53,147 bases of DNA, from NCBI GenBank assembly GCA_026984935.1, contig JALSRD010000060.1:1-53147 (forward strand), read 5' to 3'. This document shows, in pieces, positions 32,978 to 41,501 of the stretch (the first letter of the stretch is position 1; every line of letters begins with the position of its first letter). The notes beneath the pieces are model-generated. The model saw only the letters and a list, made by a program, of their open reading frames with translations, was not told where the DNA came from and searched no databases. The stretch comes from Desulfobacterales bacterium (GTDB lineage Bacteria; Desulfobacterota; Desulfobacteria; Desulfobacterales; JALSRD01). Made by a program: the position numbers and the translations under genes.

Positions 32978-33469
32978 ATGGAAACGATCCGCACGATCAT
33001 GGTGGCCATCGGCTTCAGCAGCTATTCCAAGGGGATCTTTACCTACGCCGCCGGCCTGGCCACACAGTTCGACGCCGACCTGCTGGTGGCCTCCATCATC
33101 AACGCACGCGACGTGGAAGCCGTTGGCAGCGTGGTGTCCATGGGCTATGACGTTAAGGGCGAAGACTATGTAAGCGCCATTAAACAGGAACGTCGGAGTC
33201 AGCTGGATGGCTACATCGAGGATGCAGCCTTTCCAGCCGAAAGGGTCCGCAGCATCTTCAAGGTCGGTAACCCTCTGGAAGAACTTCTGAAAATCACTGT
33301 GAGGGAAAACGTGCAGATGCTGGTCATGGGCGTCAAGGGGCGCACCGACCTGGAACAGCTCATCATCGGTTCCATTGCGGAACGCCTCTTTCGCCGTTCG
33401 CCGGTAACCATCGTCTCGTATCGGGACGAAAAAACCGCCCGGCGTCTGCGAAAACGCATCCACCCATAG
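32978..33469 (+). CDS. Universal stress protein associated with TRAP transporter
   Basis: Cytosolic UspA-family protein of 163 residues. The C-terminal nucleotide-binding motif G-x2-G-x9-G-S is intact in GVKGRTDLEQLIIGSIAERL, followed by RRSPVTIVSYR, so ATP binding is likely. The gene begins 22 bases after the TRAP permease with a GAAAGGAA site; in Halomonas the ATP-binding USP TeaD regulates its neighbouring TRAP transporter. A comparable role here is an inference from position. A basic tail (KTARRLRKRIHP) extends past the usual end. Confidence 0.9.
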   Translation: METIRTIMVAIGFSSYSKGIFTYAAGLATQFDADLLVASIINARDVEAVGSVVSMGYDVKGEDYVSAIKQERRSQLDGYIEDAAFPAERVRSIFKVGNPLEELLKITVRENVQMLVMGVKGRTDLEQLIIGSIAERLFRRSPVTIVSYRDEKTARRLRKRIHP

Positions 33470-33562
33470 GGTGGACACCTTTTCGGATGCAGAGATTTTC
33501 GAAATAGTGTGCATACAACCCTGCGGGCTTTGTGAAAGGCTTATTCGGGAAAGGGGGAAAAC

Positions 33563-34048
33563 ATGACGCAACGGCTGCTAAAATGGACTTGCCTGGTTTT
33601 GGCATGCGTTTTCTTCCATGCTGCGTCCGTCATTGCCCAGGACCGCTTCACCGACAACGGCGACGGCACAATAACCGACCACAAGCTGGGGCTGATGTGG
33701 TCCAAAACGGACAACAGCGGCAACATCAGCTGGAAGCAAGCCTCACGCTGGGTCAAGTACACCTTTCCGGATACGCTGCCCAAAAAATATGACAACTGGC
33801 GGCTGCCGACCTTGCAAGAGTTGAAGAGCCTCTACAAAGCGGACCCGGGCTATGAGGGTTACGAGGCCGACTGCGGCCAGCAGGTCAAAATCATCCCGCT
33901 GATCCGGTTGAGCTGCGGGTGGGTCTGGACATCGGAGGTGGAAGCCATCACGGCGGCCGTTTTCAGCTTTCAGCGCGGCATCCACTATACGGACCGCATG
34001 GTGCACCGCCGCGGCCACCGCGCCCTTCCCGTGCGCACTATCCGCTAG
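33563..34048 (+). CDS. Exported DUF1566 domain protein
   Basis: A 161-residue secreted protein. An export signal (LLKWTCLVLACVFFHAASVIAQ) is followed by one DUF1566/Lcl-C-type domain: RFTDNGDGTITDHKLGLMW at the start, NWRLPTLQELKSL in the middle and HRALPVRTIR at the end. Such domains are common in exported proteins of Deltaproteobacteria and have a C-type-lectin-like or sulfatase-modifying-like fold; function is unknown. Two Cys residues (near 104 and 118) could form a disulfide. It follows the TRAP-USP genes by 93 bases; a link with transport is not established. Confidence 0.85.
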   Translation: MTQRLLKWTCLVLACVFFHAASVIAQDRFTDNGDGTITDHKLGLMWSKTDNSGNISWKQASRWVKYTFPDTLPKKYDNWRLPTLQELKSLYKADPGYEGYEADCGQQVKIIPLIRLSCGWVWTSEVEAITAAVFSFQRGIHYTDRMVHRRGHRALPVRTIR

Positions 34049-34184
34049 AACCGGCGCCGCCATAAATCCACGTTTTGATGTGTCGGTTTTTTGAAGGACG
34101 GCAACGGAGATCAAATGCCCGGGCAGGAACCGGGAGCGGCCGATTTTTTTTCTGCAAGTCGCGCCGGATTCCCGGGTGCGGAGC

Positions 34185-35201
34185 TTAGGCCATGCCGACG
34201 CCGTCGATGCGCACGCCGCAGAACGGGCAGCACCCGCCGGCCAGCCGGTTTTTTCGGATGGAAAAGCCCGTACGCGCGATGAGCAGCCGGCCGCAGGCGT
34301 AACAGAACGTATTTTCGCCCTCCTCCCCCGGCACGTTGCCGGTATAGACGTAGCGCAAGCCGGCGTCCAGACCGATGCGCCGGGCGTCGGCCAGGGTTTT
34401 CACGGGCGTGGGTGGACGGTCCGTCAGGCGGTAGGTGGGGTGGAAGCGGCTGATGTGCCAGGGCGTTTCAGGCCCCAGATCATTGGCGATAAACGCTGCC
34501 AGCTGCATCAGCTCATCTTCATTGTCGTTCATTGCCGGTACGATCAGCGTGGTGACCTCCACGAAAATTCCCAGCGATTTCATCTTCACCAGGGTCTCCT
34601 TGACCGGTTCCAGCCGGGCGCCGCAGTACTTCCGATAGGTTTCGTCGGAAAAAGTTTTCAAATCGACGTTGGCGGCATCCAGAAAAGGGCTGATCATCTC
34701 CAGGGCTTCAGGCGTCATATAGCCGTTGGTAACGAACACATTGCGGATACCGCGCGAACCGGCCAGCTTGGCGGTCTCGTAGGCAAACTCGAAAAAGACC
34801 GTCGGCTCGGTGTAGGTATAGGCGATACTGGCACAGCCCCGGCGCTGCGCATCGTCGACCACCTCCTGCGGCGTACAGGCATCACCGGCGATCAGCCCGT
34901 GATGGTCGGCCGGCAGCTGGGCGATATCGGCGTTCTGGCAGAAGCGGCACTTGAAGTTGCAGCCCACCGTGGCCACCGAGTAGGCCAGACTTTGGGGCAG
35001 AAAGTGAAACAGCGGTTTTTTCTCGATGGGATCCACGTGGCGGGCCACCAGGCGACCGAAGACCAGCGTCTTCAACATCCCGTGCCGGTTTTCCCGCACC
35101 GCGCAAATACCGCGCCGGCCGTCGGCGATCACGCAGCGATGGCTGCACAGGTTGCAGCGCACACGGTGACCGGACATGGTTTCGTACAGGTAGGCTTGCA
35201 T
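34185..35201 (-). CDS. amrS: AmmeMemoRadiSam system radical SAM enzyme (AmrS-like)
   Basis: Radical S-adenosylmethionine enzyme of 338 residues. The radical cluster motif is C81-NFK-C85-RF-C88. Before it lies a second Cys set (C16, C19, C23, C33), and at the C terminus are two CXXC pairs (CYAC, CPFC) like a zinc ribbon. The pattern, with YSVATVGCNFKCRFCQN and AYTYTEPTVF, is that of AmrS, usually partnered by AMMECR1 and Memo proteins of unknown joint function; those partners are not in this window. It resembles pyruvate-formate-lyase activating enzymes but no PFL is near. It lies 33 bases downstream of a methyltransferase gene on the same strand. Confidence 0.9.
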   Translation of the reverse strand: MQAYLYETMSGHRVRCNLCSHRCVIADGRRGICAVRENRHGMLKTLVFGRLVARHVDPIEKKPLFHFLPQSLAYSVATVGCNFKCRFCQNADIAQLPADHHGLIAGDACTPQEVVDDAQRRGCASIAYTYTEPTVFFEFAYETAKLAGSRGIRNVFVTNGYMTPEALEMISPFLDAANVDLKTFSDETYRKYCGARLEPVKETLVKMKSLGIFVEVTTLIVPAMNDNEDELMQLAAFIANDLGPETPWHISRFHPTYRLTDRPPTPVKTLADARRIGLDAGLRYVYTGNVPGEEGENTFCYACGRLLIARTGFSIRKNRLAGGCCPFCGVRIDGVGMA

Positions 35202-35234
35202 GGCTTCACCCCCAGCGCATGGCCGCGAAATCCA

Positions 35235-35969
35235 TCAGAACACCAGTAGATTGGGTTGGATCTTCAGTGCCAGGGGCCGCGTGCGGAAACGGGGCTCCAT
35301 AGTGACCACCATTCCGGCGAAAGCCCCGAAAGGGCAGCGCTGAATCAGCTCGTTCTGTTCGATGCGGCTCATCACCCGCCCGGGCGCGGTCGGCAACTGG
35401 CAGACCGTACGCCAGGAAACGGGTACGTCCCCCAGGATCTTGCGAACCATGTGTTTCAACTCCCATATGCTGAAAAAGCGTGCCCGCGAGTAAATCGTAT
35501 CGAAAAACTTTCCCTCCACCCGCCGCAGGAAGCCCTTGAGCGCATAACGGTTCAAAACACCGAGAAAGACACGGTCTTTGGTGACGCGGAAGGCCTCTTC
35601 CAGGGCTTTTTGCGGATCATCCACGAATTCCAGCGTCGTGTTGAGCACCGCATAGGTAAAAGCGTTGTCTTCAAATGGCAGGTCTTCGGCGAAGCCGCGG
35701 TGCAGGTCCACGCGCTGGCGCGCTTTCTGTCGTGCAATGTCGAGCATGTAAGGCGAGGCATCGATGCCGCTGACCTGCAGGCCGCATGCCAACAGATCGT
35801 CAAAATGCATACCGGTACCGCACCCGATATCGATGACGCTTTCACCCTGCAGCGGTCTGAGCAGGTCCAGCATGAGCCGCTTTTCCAGCTCGGCGAGTTT
35901 TTGGTTGCTGTGGTCCCGGCACCACTTTTCGTAAGCAAGGGCATCCTTGAAATCAAACACATACCCCAT
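35235..35969 (-). CDS. Class I SAM-dependent methyltransferase
   Basis: A 244-residue soluble methyltransferase of unknown substrate. The SAM-binding motif I is VIDIGCGTGMHF, motif II is VSGIDASPYMLDIA, and the later motif AFTYAVLNTTLEFVDDP fits the Methyltransf_11 type. The C-terminal 90 residues are less typical and contain a Cys-bearing segment (QRCPFGAFAGMVV). GAGAGGAAG precedes the ATG. Co-directional with the AmrS-like gene and spaced closely, hence probably one operon; a joint function is not known. Confidence 0.88.
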   Translation of the reverse strand: MGYVFDFKDALAYEKWCRDHSNQKLAELEKRLMLDLLRPLQGESVIDIGCGTGMHFDDLLACGLQVSGIDASPYMLDIARQKARQRVDLHRGFAEDLPFEDNAFTYAVLNTTLEFVDDPQKALEEAFRVTKDRVFLGVLNRYALKGFLRRVEGKFFDTIYSRARFFSIWELKHMVRKILGDVPVSWRTVCQLPTAPGRVMSRIEQNELIQRCPFGAFAGMVVTMEPRFRTRPLALKIQPNLLVF

Positions 35970-36102
35970 GGCTTCCTCTCAGGGATAACGGAACGTATGG
36001 CAAAACGTGAACAGTGGGCTGTTGCCGGTCCGGGACTACCGCAGTCCCCTTTTGACCGATCAGTTATAAAAGATAAGCACTGTCGTGAAAATTGAAAGGC
36101 CA

Positions 36103-37608
36103 TCAATTCTGCGCCGCGGCCTTTTCAGCCGCAGGACCGGCCGCGCTCTTTTTCCTGGAGCGCGACCCGCGCCGGGACCGCCGGGATGGTTTTTTCACCG
36201 TCTCACCCTTGGATTGCGCATCAGCTTTCTGCGGCGGCGGCGCAAAGCCGAAAAAACTCCCGGGCCAGGCACCGGGTTCGCGTTGGTAGCCCTGGGCCCT
36301 GCGGCCCTGCGGCTTCTGGCGCTGGGTGCGTGCCTGCTGACGGGCACGGCCCTTTCTGGCACGGCTGCTGCGCATGGACACCGGGCCGCTTTTGTCGGGC
36401 AGAAACCAGCTGTCGTCCGGCCATATCACCGGAATCTGGTAGCCCAGCATTTTTTCCAAAGGTTCGAGATGAAAAACGTACGTCTCGCAGGCCAGCGACA
36501 GTGCTTTGCCGCTGCTGCCGGCCCGGGCCGTACGCCCGATACGATGGACGTAGTTCTCCGGGTCCTGGGGCAGATCATAGTTGACCACCAGGCTGATATC
36601 CTCGACATGAATGCCCCGCGACGCCACATCGGTGGCCAGCAGGATCTTGACCTCGCCGTTCTTGAAGCGTTCCATCAGTTGGAAACGCTTGGGCTGCGGC
36701 AGGTCCCCCGTGATGCCCTCCGCCGGCCAGCCGTTGCCCTTCAGTTTTTTGGTCAGCCACTCCACACCGCTCTTGGTGTTGACGAAGATGAGTACCCGGC
36801 TCCACTGCTCTTTTTCCAGAATGCCCAGCAGAAGGGAAAACTTCTTGTCCTGCCCCACGTGGAACAGGGCCTGTTCGATCCCCTTGACGGTGATCTCTTC
36901 CGGGGCCACGGCGATAAATTCCGGCAGATTCATGTACTCGTACGTGAGGTCCAGCACGCGGTAGGAGAGCGTGGCCGAAAGCAGCATGGACTGCCGGACA
37001 TTGTAAGGTGGAAGCTTGCTCAACAGGTAACGCATGTCCTTGGCAAAACCCAAATCGAGCAGGCGGTCGGCTTCATCGATGACCAGCGCGGATATGCCGC
37101 TGGCGGTAAATACTTTCTGCTTGTAATAGTCGATGATCCGACCGGGCGTGCAGATAACGATGTCAACACCCCGGCGCAGCTGATCGGCCTGTTTCTGATA
37201 GTCCACACCGCCCACGATCTGCACCAGGCGGAAATCGGTGTACTTTCCCAGCAGGCAGGCTTCCTCGTAGATCTGGCGGGCCAGCTCACGTGTGGGTGCC
37301 ACGATCAGGGCCGCCGGCTCTTTCGGTTTGCGGTCGGTCAGCTTCAGCAGCCGGTTGAAAACGGTCACCAGGAAAGCGGCGGTTTTGCCGGTACCGGTCT
37401 GGGCCTGACCGGCGATGTCCTTGCCAACCAGAGAAAGCGGCAACACCTGGGCCTGGATGGGCGTACAGTATTCGAAGCCGGCATCGGCCAACCCATCCAG
37501 AATTCTTTTATCCAGATCAAAACTGTCAAAGCGCACATCGGTTAAAAAACTGGGCTGGTGTGCCCTCTCGTGCGGTACGGGTGTGGGCACTTCTTTGTCT
37601 TTTTCCAT
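36103..37608 (-). CDS. DEAD-box RNA helicase (RhlB/RhlE-like)
   Basis: ATP-dependent RNA helicase of 501 residues. Motifs in order: Q motif (F-x-YCTPIQAQVLP), I (AQTGTGKT), Ia (PTRELA), GG, Ib (TPGR), II (DEAD in VIDEADRLLD), III (SAT), IV (LIFVNT), V (ATDVASRGIH) and VI (HRIGRTAR). After the core comes a basic, Arg/Lys/Gln-rich disordered tail of about 100 residues ending in repeated SRR/SRK, likely an RNA-binding extension as in RhlB and RhlE. AGGAGA precedes the ATG and a near-perfect promoter lies upstream. Its precise role (decay, ribosome assembly, cold adaptation) is not evident. Confidence 0.95.
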   Translation of the reverse strand: MEKDKEVPTPVPHERAHQPSFLTDVRFDSFDLDKRILDGLADAGFEYCTPIQAQVLPLSLVGKDIAGQAQTGTGKTAAFLVTVFNRLLKLTDRKPKEPAALIVAPTRELARQIYEEACLLGKYTDFRLVQIVGGVDYQKQADQLRRGVDIVICTPGRIIDYYKQKVFTASGISALVIDEADRLLDLGFAKDMRYLLSKLPPYNVRQSMLLSATLSYRVLDLTYEYMNLPEFIAVAPEEITVKGIEQALFHVGQDKKFSLLLGILEKEQWSRVLIFVNTKSGVEWLTKKLKGNGWPAEGITGDLPQPKRFQLMERFKNGEVKILLATDVASRGIHVEDISLVVNYDLPQDPENYVHRIGRTARAGSSGKALSLACETYVFHLEPLEKMLGYQIPVIWPDDSWFLPDKSGPVSMRSSRARKGRARQQARTQRQKPQGRRAQGYQREPGAWPGSFFGFAPPPQKADAQSKGETVKKPSRRSRRGSRSRKKSAAGPAAEKAAAQN

Positions 37609-37678
37609 AATTCTCCTGTCGCAGAAACCTGAATTGGGCCGATGTTCAAAGCCTTTACCCGGTTGTTTTCCGAAAGCT

Positions 37679-37706
37679 ATTATACGCGCTTACAAAAATT
37701 TTGCAA
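37679..37706 (-). promoter_or_regulatory. Promoter of the DEAD-box helicase gene
   Basis: On the minus strand TTGCAA (37706-37701) and a consensus TATAAT (37684-37679) are separated by 16 bases. The helicase ATG is about 70 bases downstream. Confidence 0.65.
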
Positions 37707-37863
37707 GACCAGCTGCTTCCCCCTGCAGGCATCCCCTAAAATCCCGTTCCGGCGTCAGCCGAAGGGCGCAATTCCACCTTGAGTTTGGCATCCAGGCGTT
37801 GTAAGCTTAGGCAAACAACGAGCGGTTCCAAAAACCCGGACAGATGGGGAACGGAATTTTCCA

Positions 37864-39090
37864 ATGAAAGATTTTTTCAAGGTCAACAGCCCTGAAGCGG
37901 TGGCGGCCCTCAGGACTCGCTTTCGCCGGATGGCCGCCGAAAGCGTGCCGCTGGCGGAAACCCGCGGACGCATCCTGGCGCAGGACATTGCCGCCGATAT
38001 CGACCTGCCTGCTTTTACGCGGGCCACCATGGACGGTTTTGCGGTGCGTGCCGCTTCCACTTTCGGTGCCAGCGAGGGAAATCCGGCCTACCTGGAAGTT
38101 GCGGGAGCGGTGTCCATGGGCGAGGTGCCCGATTTTACGGTCGCCGCCGGTCAGGCCGCCAGGATTTCCACCGGCGGCATGCTTCCCGAAGGCGCCGACG
38201 CCGTCGTAATGATCGAACACACGGCCGCCATTGACGACACCATGATCGAGGTTTACCGCAGCGTGGCACCCGGCGGACATGTTATCCACGCCGGTGAGGA
38301 CTTCAGCCGCGGACAGCCGGCGCTTCCGGCAGGCCGGCGCCTGCGGGCCCAGGAAACCGGGCTGCTGGCGGCCTTCGGGAAAACGCGTGTGCAGGTTTTC
38401 AAGCGCCCCGAGGTGGCCATCATCTCCACGGGAGACGAGGTGGTCCCGGTGACCGAAGTTCCGGACGCAGGCAAAATCCGGGACATCAACAGCTACACCC
38501 TGGCCGCCATGGTGCAGGCTGCCGGCGGCACGCCCCACACCTATGGCATCGTTGCCGACAGCTATGAAGATCTGCGCGAGCGCATCAGCCGGGCGTTTGC
38601 GAAATGCGACATGCTGCTGATCTCCGGCGGCAGTTCGGTGGGCATGCGCGACTTCAGCATCCAGGCACTGTCCAGCCTGCCGCATTGCCGCATCCTGGTG
38701 CACGGCATCTCCATCAGCCCCGGCAAGCCGACGATTCTGGCCGAGGCCGAGGGCAGAGCGCTCTGGGGTCTGCCGGGCCACGTCACATCGGCCATGGTGG
38801 TTTTCCAGGTTATTGTCCGTCCCTTTATCGAGCATGTGGCCGGCCTCGACCGCCCGGCAGCGACGCGAAAGCTGCCCGCCCGCCTGAGCCGCAACCTTGC
38901 TTCGGCCCAGGGCCGTACGGACTACGTGCGCGTGCGCCTGACCGAAAAGGACGGCGTCCTGTGGGCCGACCCGATCCTGGGGAAATCCGGCCTGATCAAC
39001 ACCATGGTGCAGGCCGACGGCATCATCGCCATCGACGTCAATTCAGAGGGCCTCGATCAGGGCGCCGCCGTTGCAGTATGGCCCCTGTAG
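37864..39090 (+). CDS. moeA: Molybdopterin molybdenumtransferase MoeA (copy 1)
   Basis: Inserts molybdenum (or tungsten) into adenylylated molybdopterin in cofactor synthesis; cytosolic. The 408 residues have the canonical layout: RGRILAQDIAA and FTRATMDGFAVRA in domain I, GADAVVMIEHT in domain II, and the MoCF-binding domain with STGDEVVP, LISGGSSVGMRD and PGKPTILA. Normal MoeA length. GGGGAACGGA lies upstream of the ATG. It is followed 22 bases later by a second MoeA fused to a binding-protein-like domain. Two copies in one operon suggest separate specialisation, for example Mo versus W, which is an inference. Confidence 0.95.
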   Translation: MKDFFKVNSPEAVAALRTRFRRMAAESVPLAETRGRILAQDIAADIDLPAFTRATMDGFAVRAASTFGASEGNPAYLEVAGAVSMGEVPDFTVAAGQAARISTGGMLPEGADAVVMIEHTAAIDDTMIEVYRSVAPGGHVIHAGEDFSRGQPALPAGRRLRAQETGLLAAFGKTRVQVFKRPEVAIISTGDEVVPVTEVPDAGKIRDINSYTLAAMVQAAGGTPHTYGIVADSYEDLRERISRAFAKCDMLLISGGSSVGMRDFSIQALSSLPHCRILVHGISISPGKPTILAEAEGRALWGLPGHVTSAMVVFQVIVRPFIEHVAGLDRPAATRKLPARLSRNLASAQGRTDYVRVRLTEKDGVLWADPILGKSGLINTMVQADGIIAIDVNSEGLDQGAAVAVWPL

Positions 39091-39112
39091 CCCGACGGCC
39101 CGGAGAGATACA

Positions 39113-41044
39113 ATGGTTCCCAAACGTAATGTTTACCTGCAGATGAAAACCCTGGCGCAAGCCCGCAAGATCATCCTGGAGCAATTTGCACCCCGGACAT
39201 TGCTGTGCCGCGACACCGAGACGCTTGCCGTGCCCGATGCCGTCGGGCGCGTACTTGCCGAACCCGTCTTTGCACGCCTGTCCTCGCCGCACTTTCACGC
39301 CGCCGCTATGGACGGCCTGGCCGTCGATGCCAAATCCACCTACGGCGCTTCTGAGACAACCCCTATGGAACTGGTCATGGGCCGGGAGGCTTTCCCGGTC
39401 AACACCGGCCATGTCCTGCCGGCGGAAACAAACGCCGTGATCATGATCGAGCATGTCACCTTTCCAAAGGCCTCGCGGGCCGTCATCGAAGCGCCGGTCT
39501 TTCCCTGGCAGAACGTCCGCAAAATGGGGGAAGACATCGTGGCCGGTGAACTGCTCTTTGCCCAGAACCACCTGCTGACACCTTACTGCATCGGTGCACT
39601 GCTCTCGGGCGGCATTTTCGAAGTCACGGTGCGCCGGAAACCGAAAATACTGATCATCCCCACCGGTTCGGAGCTGGTTGACTGGCGCTGCACAGACCTG
39701 AAAGACCTGCAGCCCGGCCAGGTGCTGGAGAGCAACGGCTACGTCCTGGGGAAATTGGTGGAAGCCTGCGGCGGCACCTACGTGCAGCGCGAAAAGCTCG
39801 ACGACGACCTGGCGGCGATCACCGGTGCCATCGCCCGGGGCGTCGAAGAAGGGTTTGACGCCGTTCTGACGGTGGGGGGCTCTTCGGCCGGCACCGAGGA
39901 TTATACGCGCAGCGCCATCTCCGAGCTGGGCCGCGTGCTGATCCACGGTGTGACCATCATGCCCGGCAAACCGGTCATCGTCGGCGAGGTGCACGGCCGC
40001 CCGGTGTGCGGTATGCCAGGCTACCCGGTTTCGGCCATCGTGGCCTTCGAGCAGTTCGTGCGGCCGCTGATCTGCGCCATGCAGGGACAGCCGGAACCCG
40101 ACCCGCGGTACACTGAGGTGCATCCCACCCGCAAGATCCCTTCCAAACTCGGAGTGGAAGAATTCCTGCGCGTCAAGCTCGGCCAGGTGGGCGAACGCAT
40201 TGTCGCCACGCCGCTGCCGCGCGGTGCCGGCATGATCACCTCCATAACCGAGGCCGACGGCATCCTGCGCATCCCCAACCATGTCGAAGGGATCCGGGAG
40301 CACGCCCCGGCAACCGTCGAGCTGCTGCGGCCGCTGGCGCGTATCAGAAACACCATCGTGGCCGTGGGCAGCCACGACAACACCCTGGACGTACTGGCCG
40401 ACTGCCTGCGGGCCGCATACCCGGCGCTGTCGCTTTCCTCCAGCCACGTGGGCAGCATGGGCGGTCTGATGGCCATCCGCAAGGGCGTCTGCCACCTGGC
40501 CGGCTGCCACCTGCTGAATGCTGAGGACGGCACTTATAATGCCGCTTTCATTGAAAAATATCTTCCCGGCACGGCGGTGCGGCGCGTCAACCTGGTTTTC
40601 CGGGACCAGGGATTGATGGTGCTGCCGGAAAACCCCAAAAAGATCGCCGGCATTGAAGACCTGGCACGCGAAGACGTCCGCCTGATCAACCGCCAGGGCG
40701 GTTCGGGCACCCGCATCCTGCTGGACTACCGCCTGGCCCAGCTGGGGATCGACACCGGCAAGATTCAGGGGTATGCCGATGAAGAGTTCACCCATATGTC
40801 GGTGGCCGTGGCGGTGCTGAGCGGCCGTGCCGACGTGGGACTGGGCATCTTCGCGGCGGCCAGGGCGCTGGGCCTGGACTTCATTCCGGTGGTCACCGAA
40901 CAGTACGACCTGGTGATCCCGGAGGAACACTTTTTCTCCGAAAACCTGCAACGGCTGCTGGAAATCATCAACAGCCCTGCTTTCAAGGCCCGGGTAGCCA
41001 AACTGGGCGGATACCACACCGCGAGAACCGGCGAATTTTTTTAA
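39113..41044 (+). CDS. MoeA (copy 2) fused to a periplasmic-binding-protein-like domain
   Basis: A 643-residue two-part protein. Residues 1 to about 400 are MoeA, with RVLAEPVFA, HFHAAAMDGLAVDA, AVIMIEHV, IPTGSEL and VGGSSAGTEDY. Residues about 410-640 form a PBP-like substrate-binding domain: VAVGSHDNTLDVLADCL, HVGSMGGLMAIRKG, LINRQGGSGTRILLDYRL and GYADEEFTHMSVAVAV. That part resembles the LysR-substrate/TupA-like domain seen in archaeal and deltaproteobacterial MoeA fusions. No export signal, so it is cytosolic; it may sense or hand over molybdate/tungstate or another anion. Start 39113 is preceded by CGGAGAGA; the frame's earlier ATG lies inside copy 1. Confidence 0.93.
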   Translation: MVPKRNVYLQMKTLAQARKIILEQFAPRTLLCRDTETLAVPDAVGRVLAEPVFARLSSPHFHAAAMDGLAVDAKSTYGASETTPMELVMGREAFPVNTGHVLPAETNAVIMIEHVTFPKASRAVIEAPVFPWQNVRKMGEDIVAGELLFAQNHLLTPYCIGALLSGGIFEVTVRRKPKILIIPTGSELVDWRCTDLKDLQPGQVLESNGYVLGKLVEACGGTYVQREKLDDDLAAITGAIARGVEEGFDAVLTVGGSSAGTEDYTRSAISELGRVLIHGVTIMPGKPVIVGEVHGRPVCGMPGYPVSAIVAFEQFVRPLICAMQGQPEPDPRYTEVHPTRKIPSKLGVEEFLRVKLGQVGERIVATPLPRGAGMITSITEADGILRIPNHVEGIREHAPATVELLRPLARIRNTIVAVGSHDNTLDVLADCLRAAYPALSLSSSHVGSMGGLMAIRKGVCHLAGCHLLNAEDGTYNAAFIEKYLPGTAVRRVNLVFRDQGLMVLPENPKKIAGIEDLAREDVRLINRQGGSGTRILLDYRLAQLGIDTGKIQGYADEEFTHMSVAVAVLSGRADVGLGIFAAARALGLDFIPVVTEQYDLVIPEEHFFSENLQRLLEIINSPAFKARVAKLGGYHTARTGEFF

Positions 41045-41069
41045 ATGCCGTCAACAGGTGCTGGAGGCC

Positions 41070-41483
41070 ATGCCCTACTCGCTGATCGATCATACCGCGG
41101 ATATCGGCATCCGCGTACGCAGCGCGACGGCAGAGGCGCTGTTTGCCGAGGCCGCGGCAGCCATGTTCGACCTGATCTGCGACCGGCGGCAAATCACGCC
41201 CGACAACCACCGGTGCATCAAGGTCGCCGGCAGCGACTGGCCCGACCTGATGGTCAACTGGCTGCGGGAGCTGCTCTACCTTTTCAGCGGCGAGATGCAG
41301 CTGGTCAAGAGCGTCCAGATCAGCCAACTGGAAGCCTACCACATCCACGCCCGGGCCGGCATCGCGGCCATGGATGCCGGGCACTGTGCAATCCGGCATG
41401 AGATCAAGGCGGTCACCTATCACGGCATCACGGCCGGCCCCGTGGCCGACGGCTGGGAGGCCGTGGTGATCTTCGATGTCTGA
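41070..41483 (+). CDS. Archease (RtcB activator)
   Basis: Small cytosolic chaperone-like factor that speeds guanylylation and turnover of the RNA ligase RtcB. The 137-residue protein begins with YSLIDHTADIGIRVR, the strongest archease signature, and ends EAVVIFDV with the conserved terminal acidic residues thought to bind metal. The middle has NWLRELLYLF and AVTYHG. The ATG at 41070 has GGAGG close upstream; a GTG at 41058 is possible. The next gene, 18 bases downstream, is rtcB, exactly the expected partner. Confidence 0.95.
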   Translation: MPYSLIDHTADIGIRVRSATAEALFAEAAAAMFDLICDRRQITPDNHRCIKVAGSDWPDLMVNWLRELLYLFSGEMQLVKSVQISQLEAYHIHARAGIAAMDAGHCAIRHEIKAVTYHGITAGPVADGWEAVVIFDV

Positions 41484-41501
41484 CCGCCGGGAGAGCCTGC
41501 C

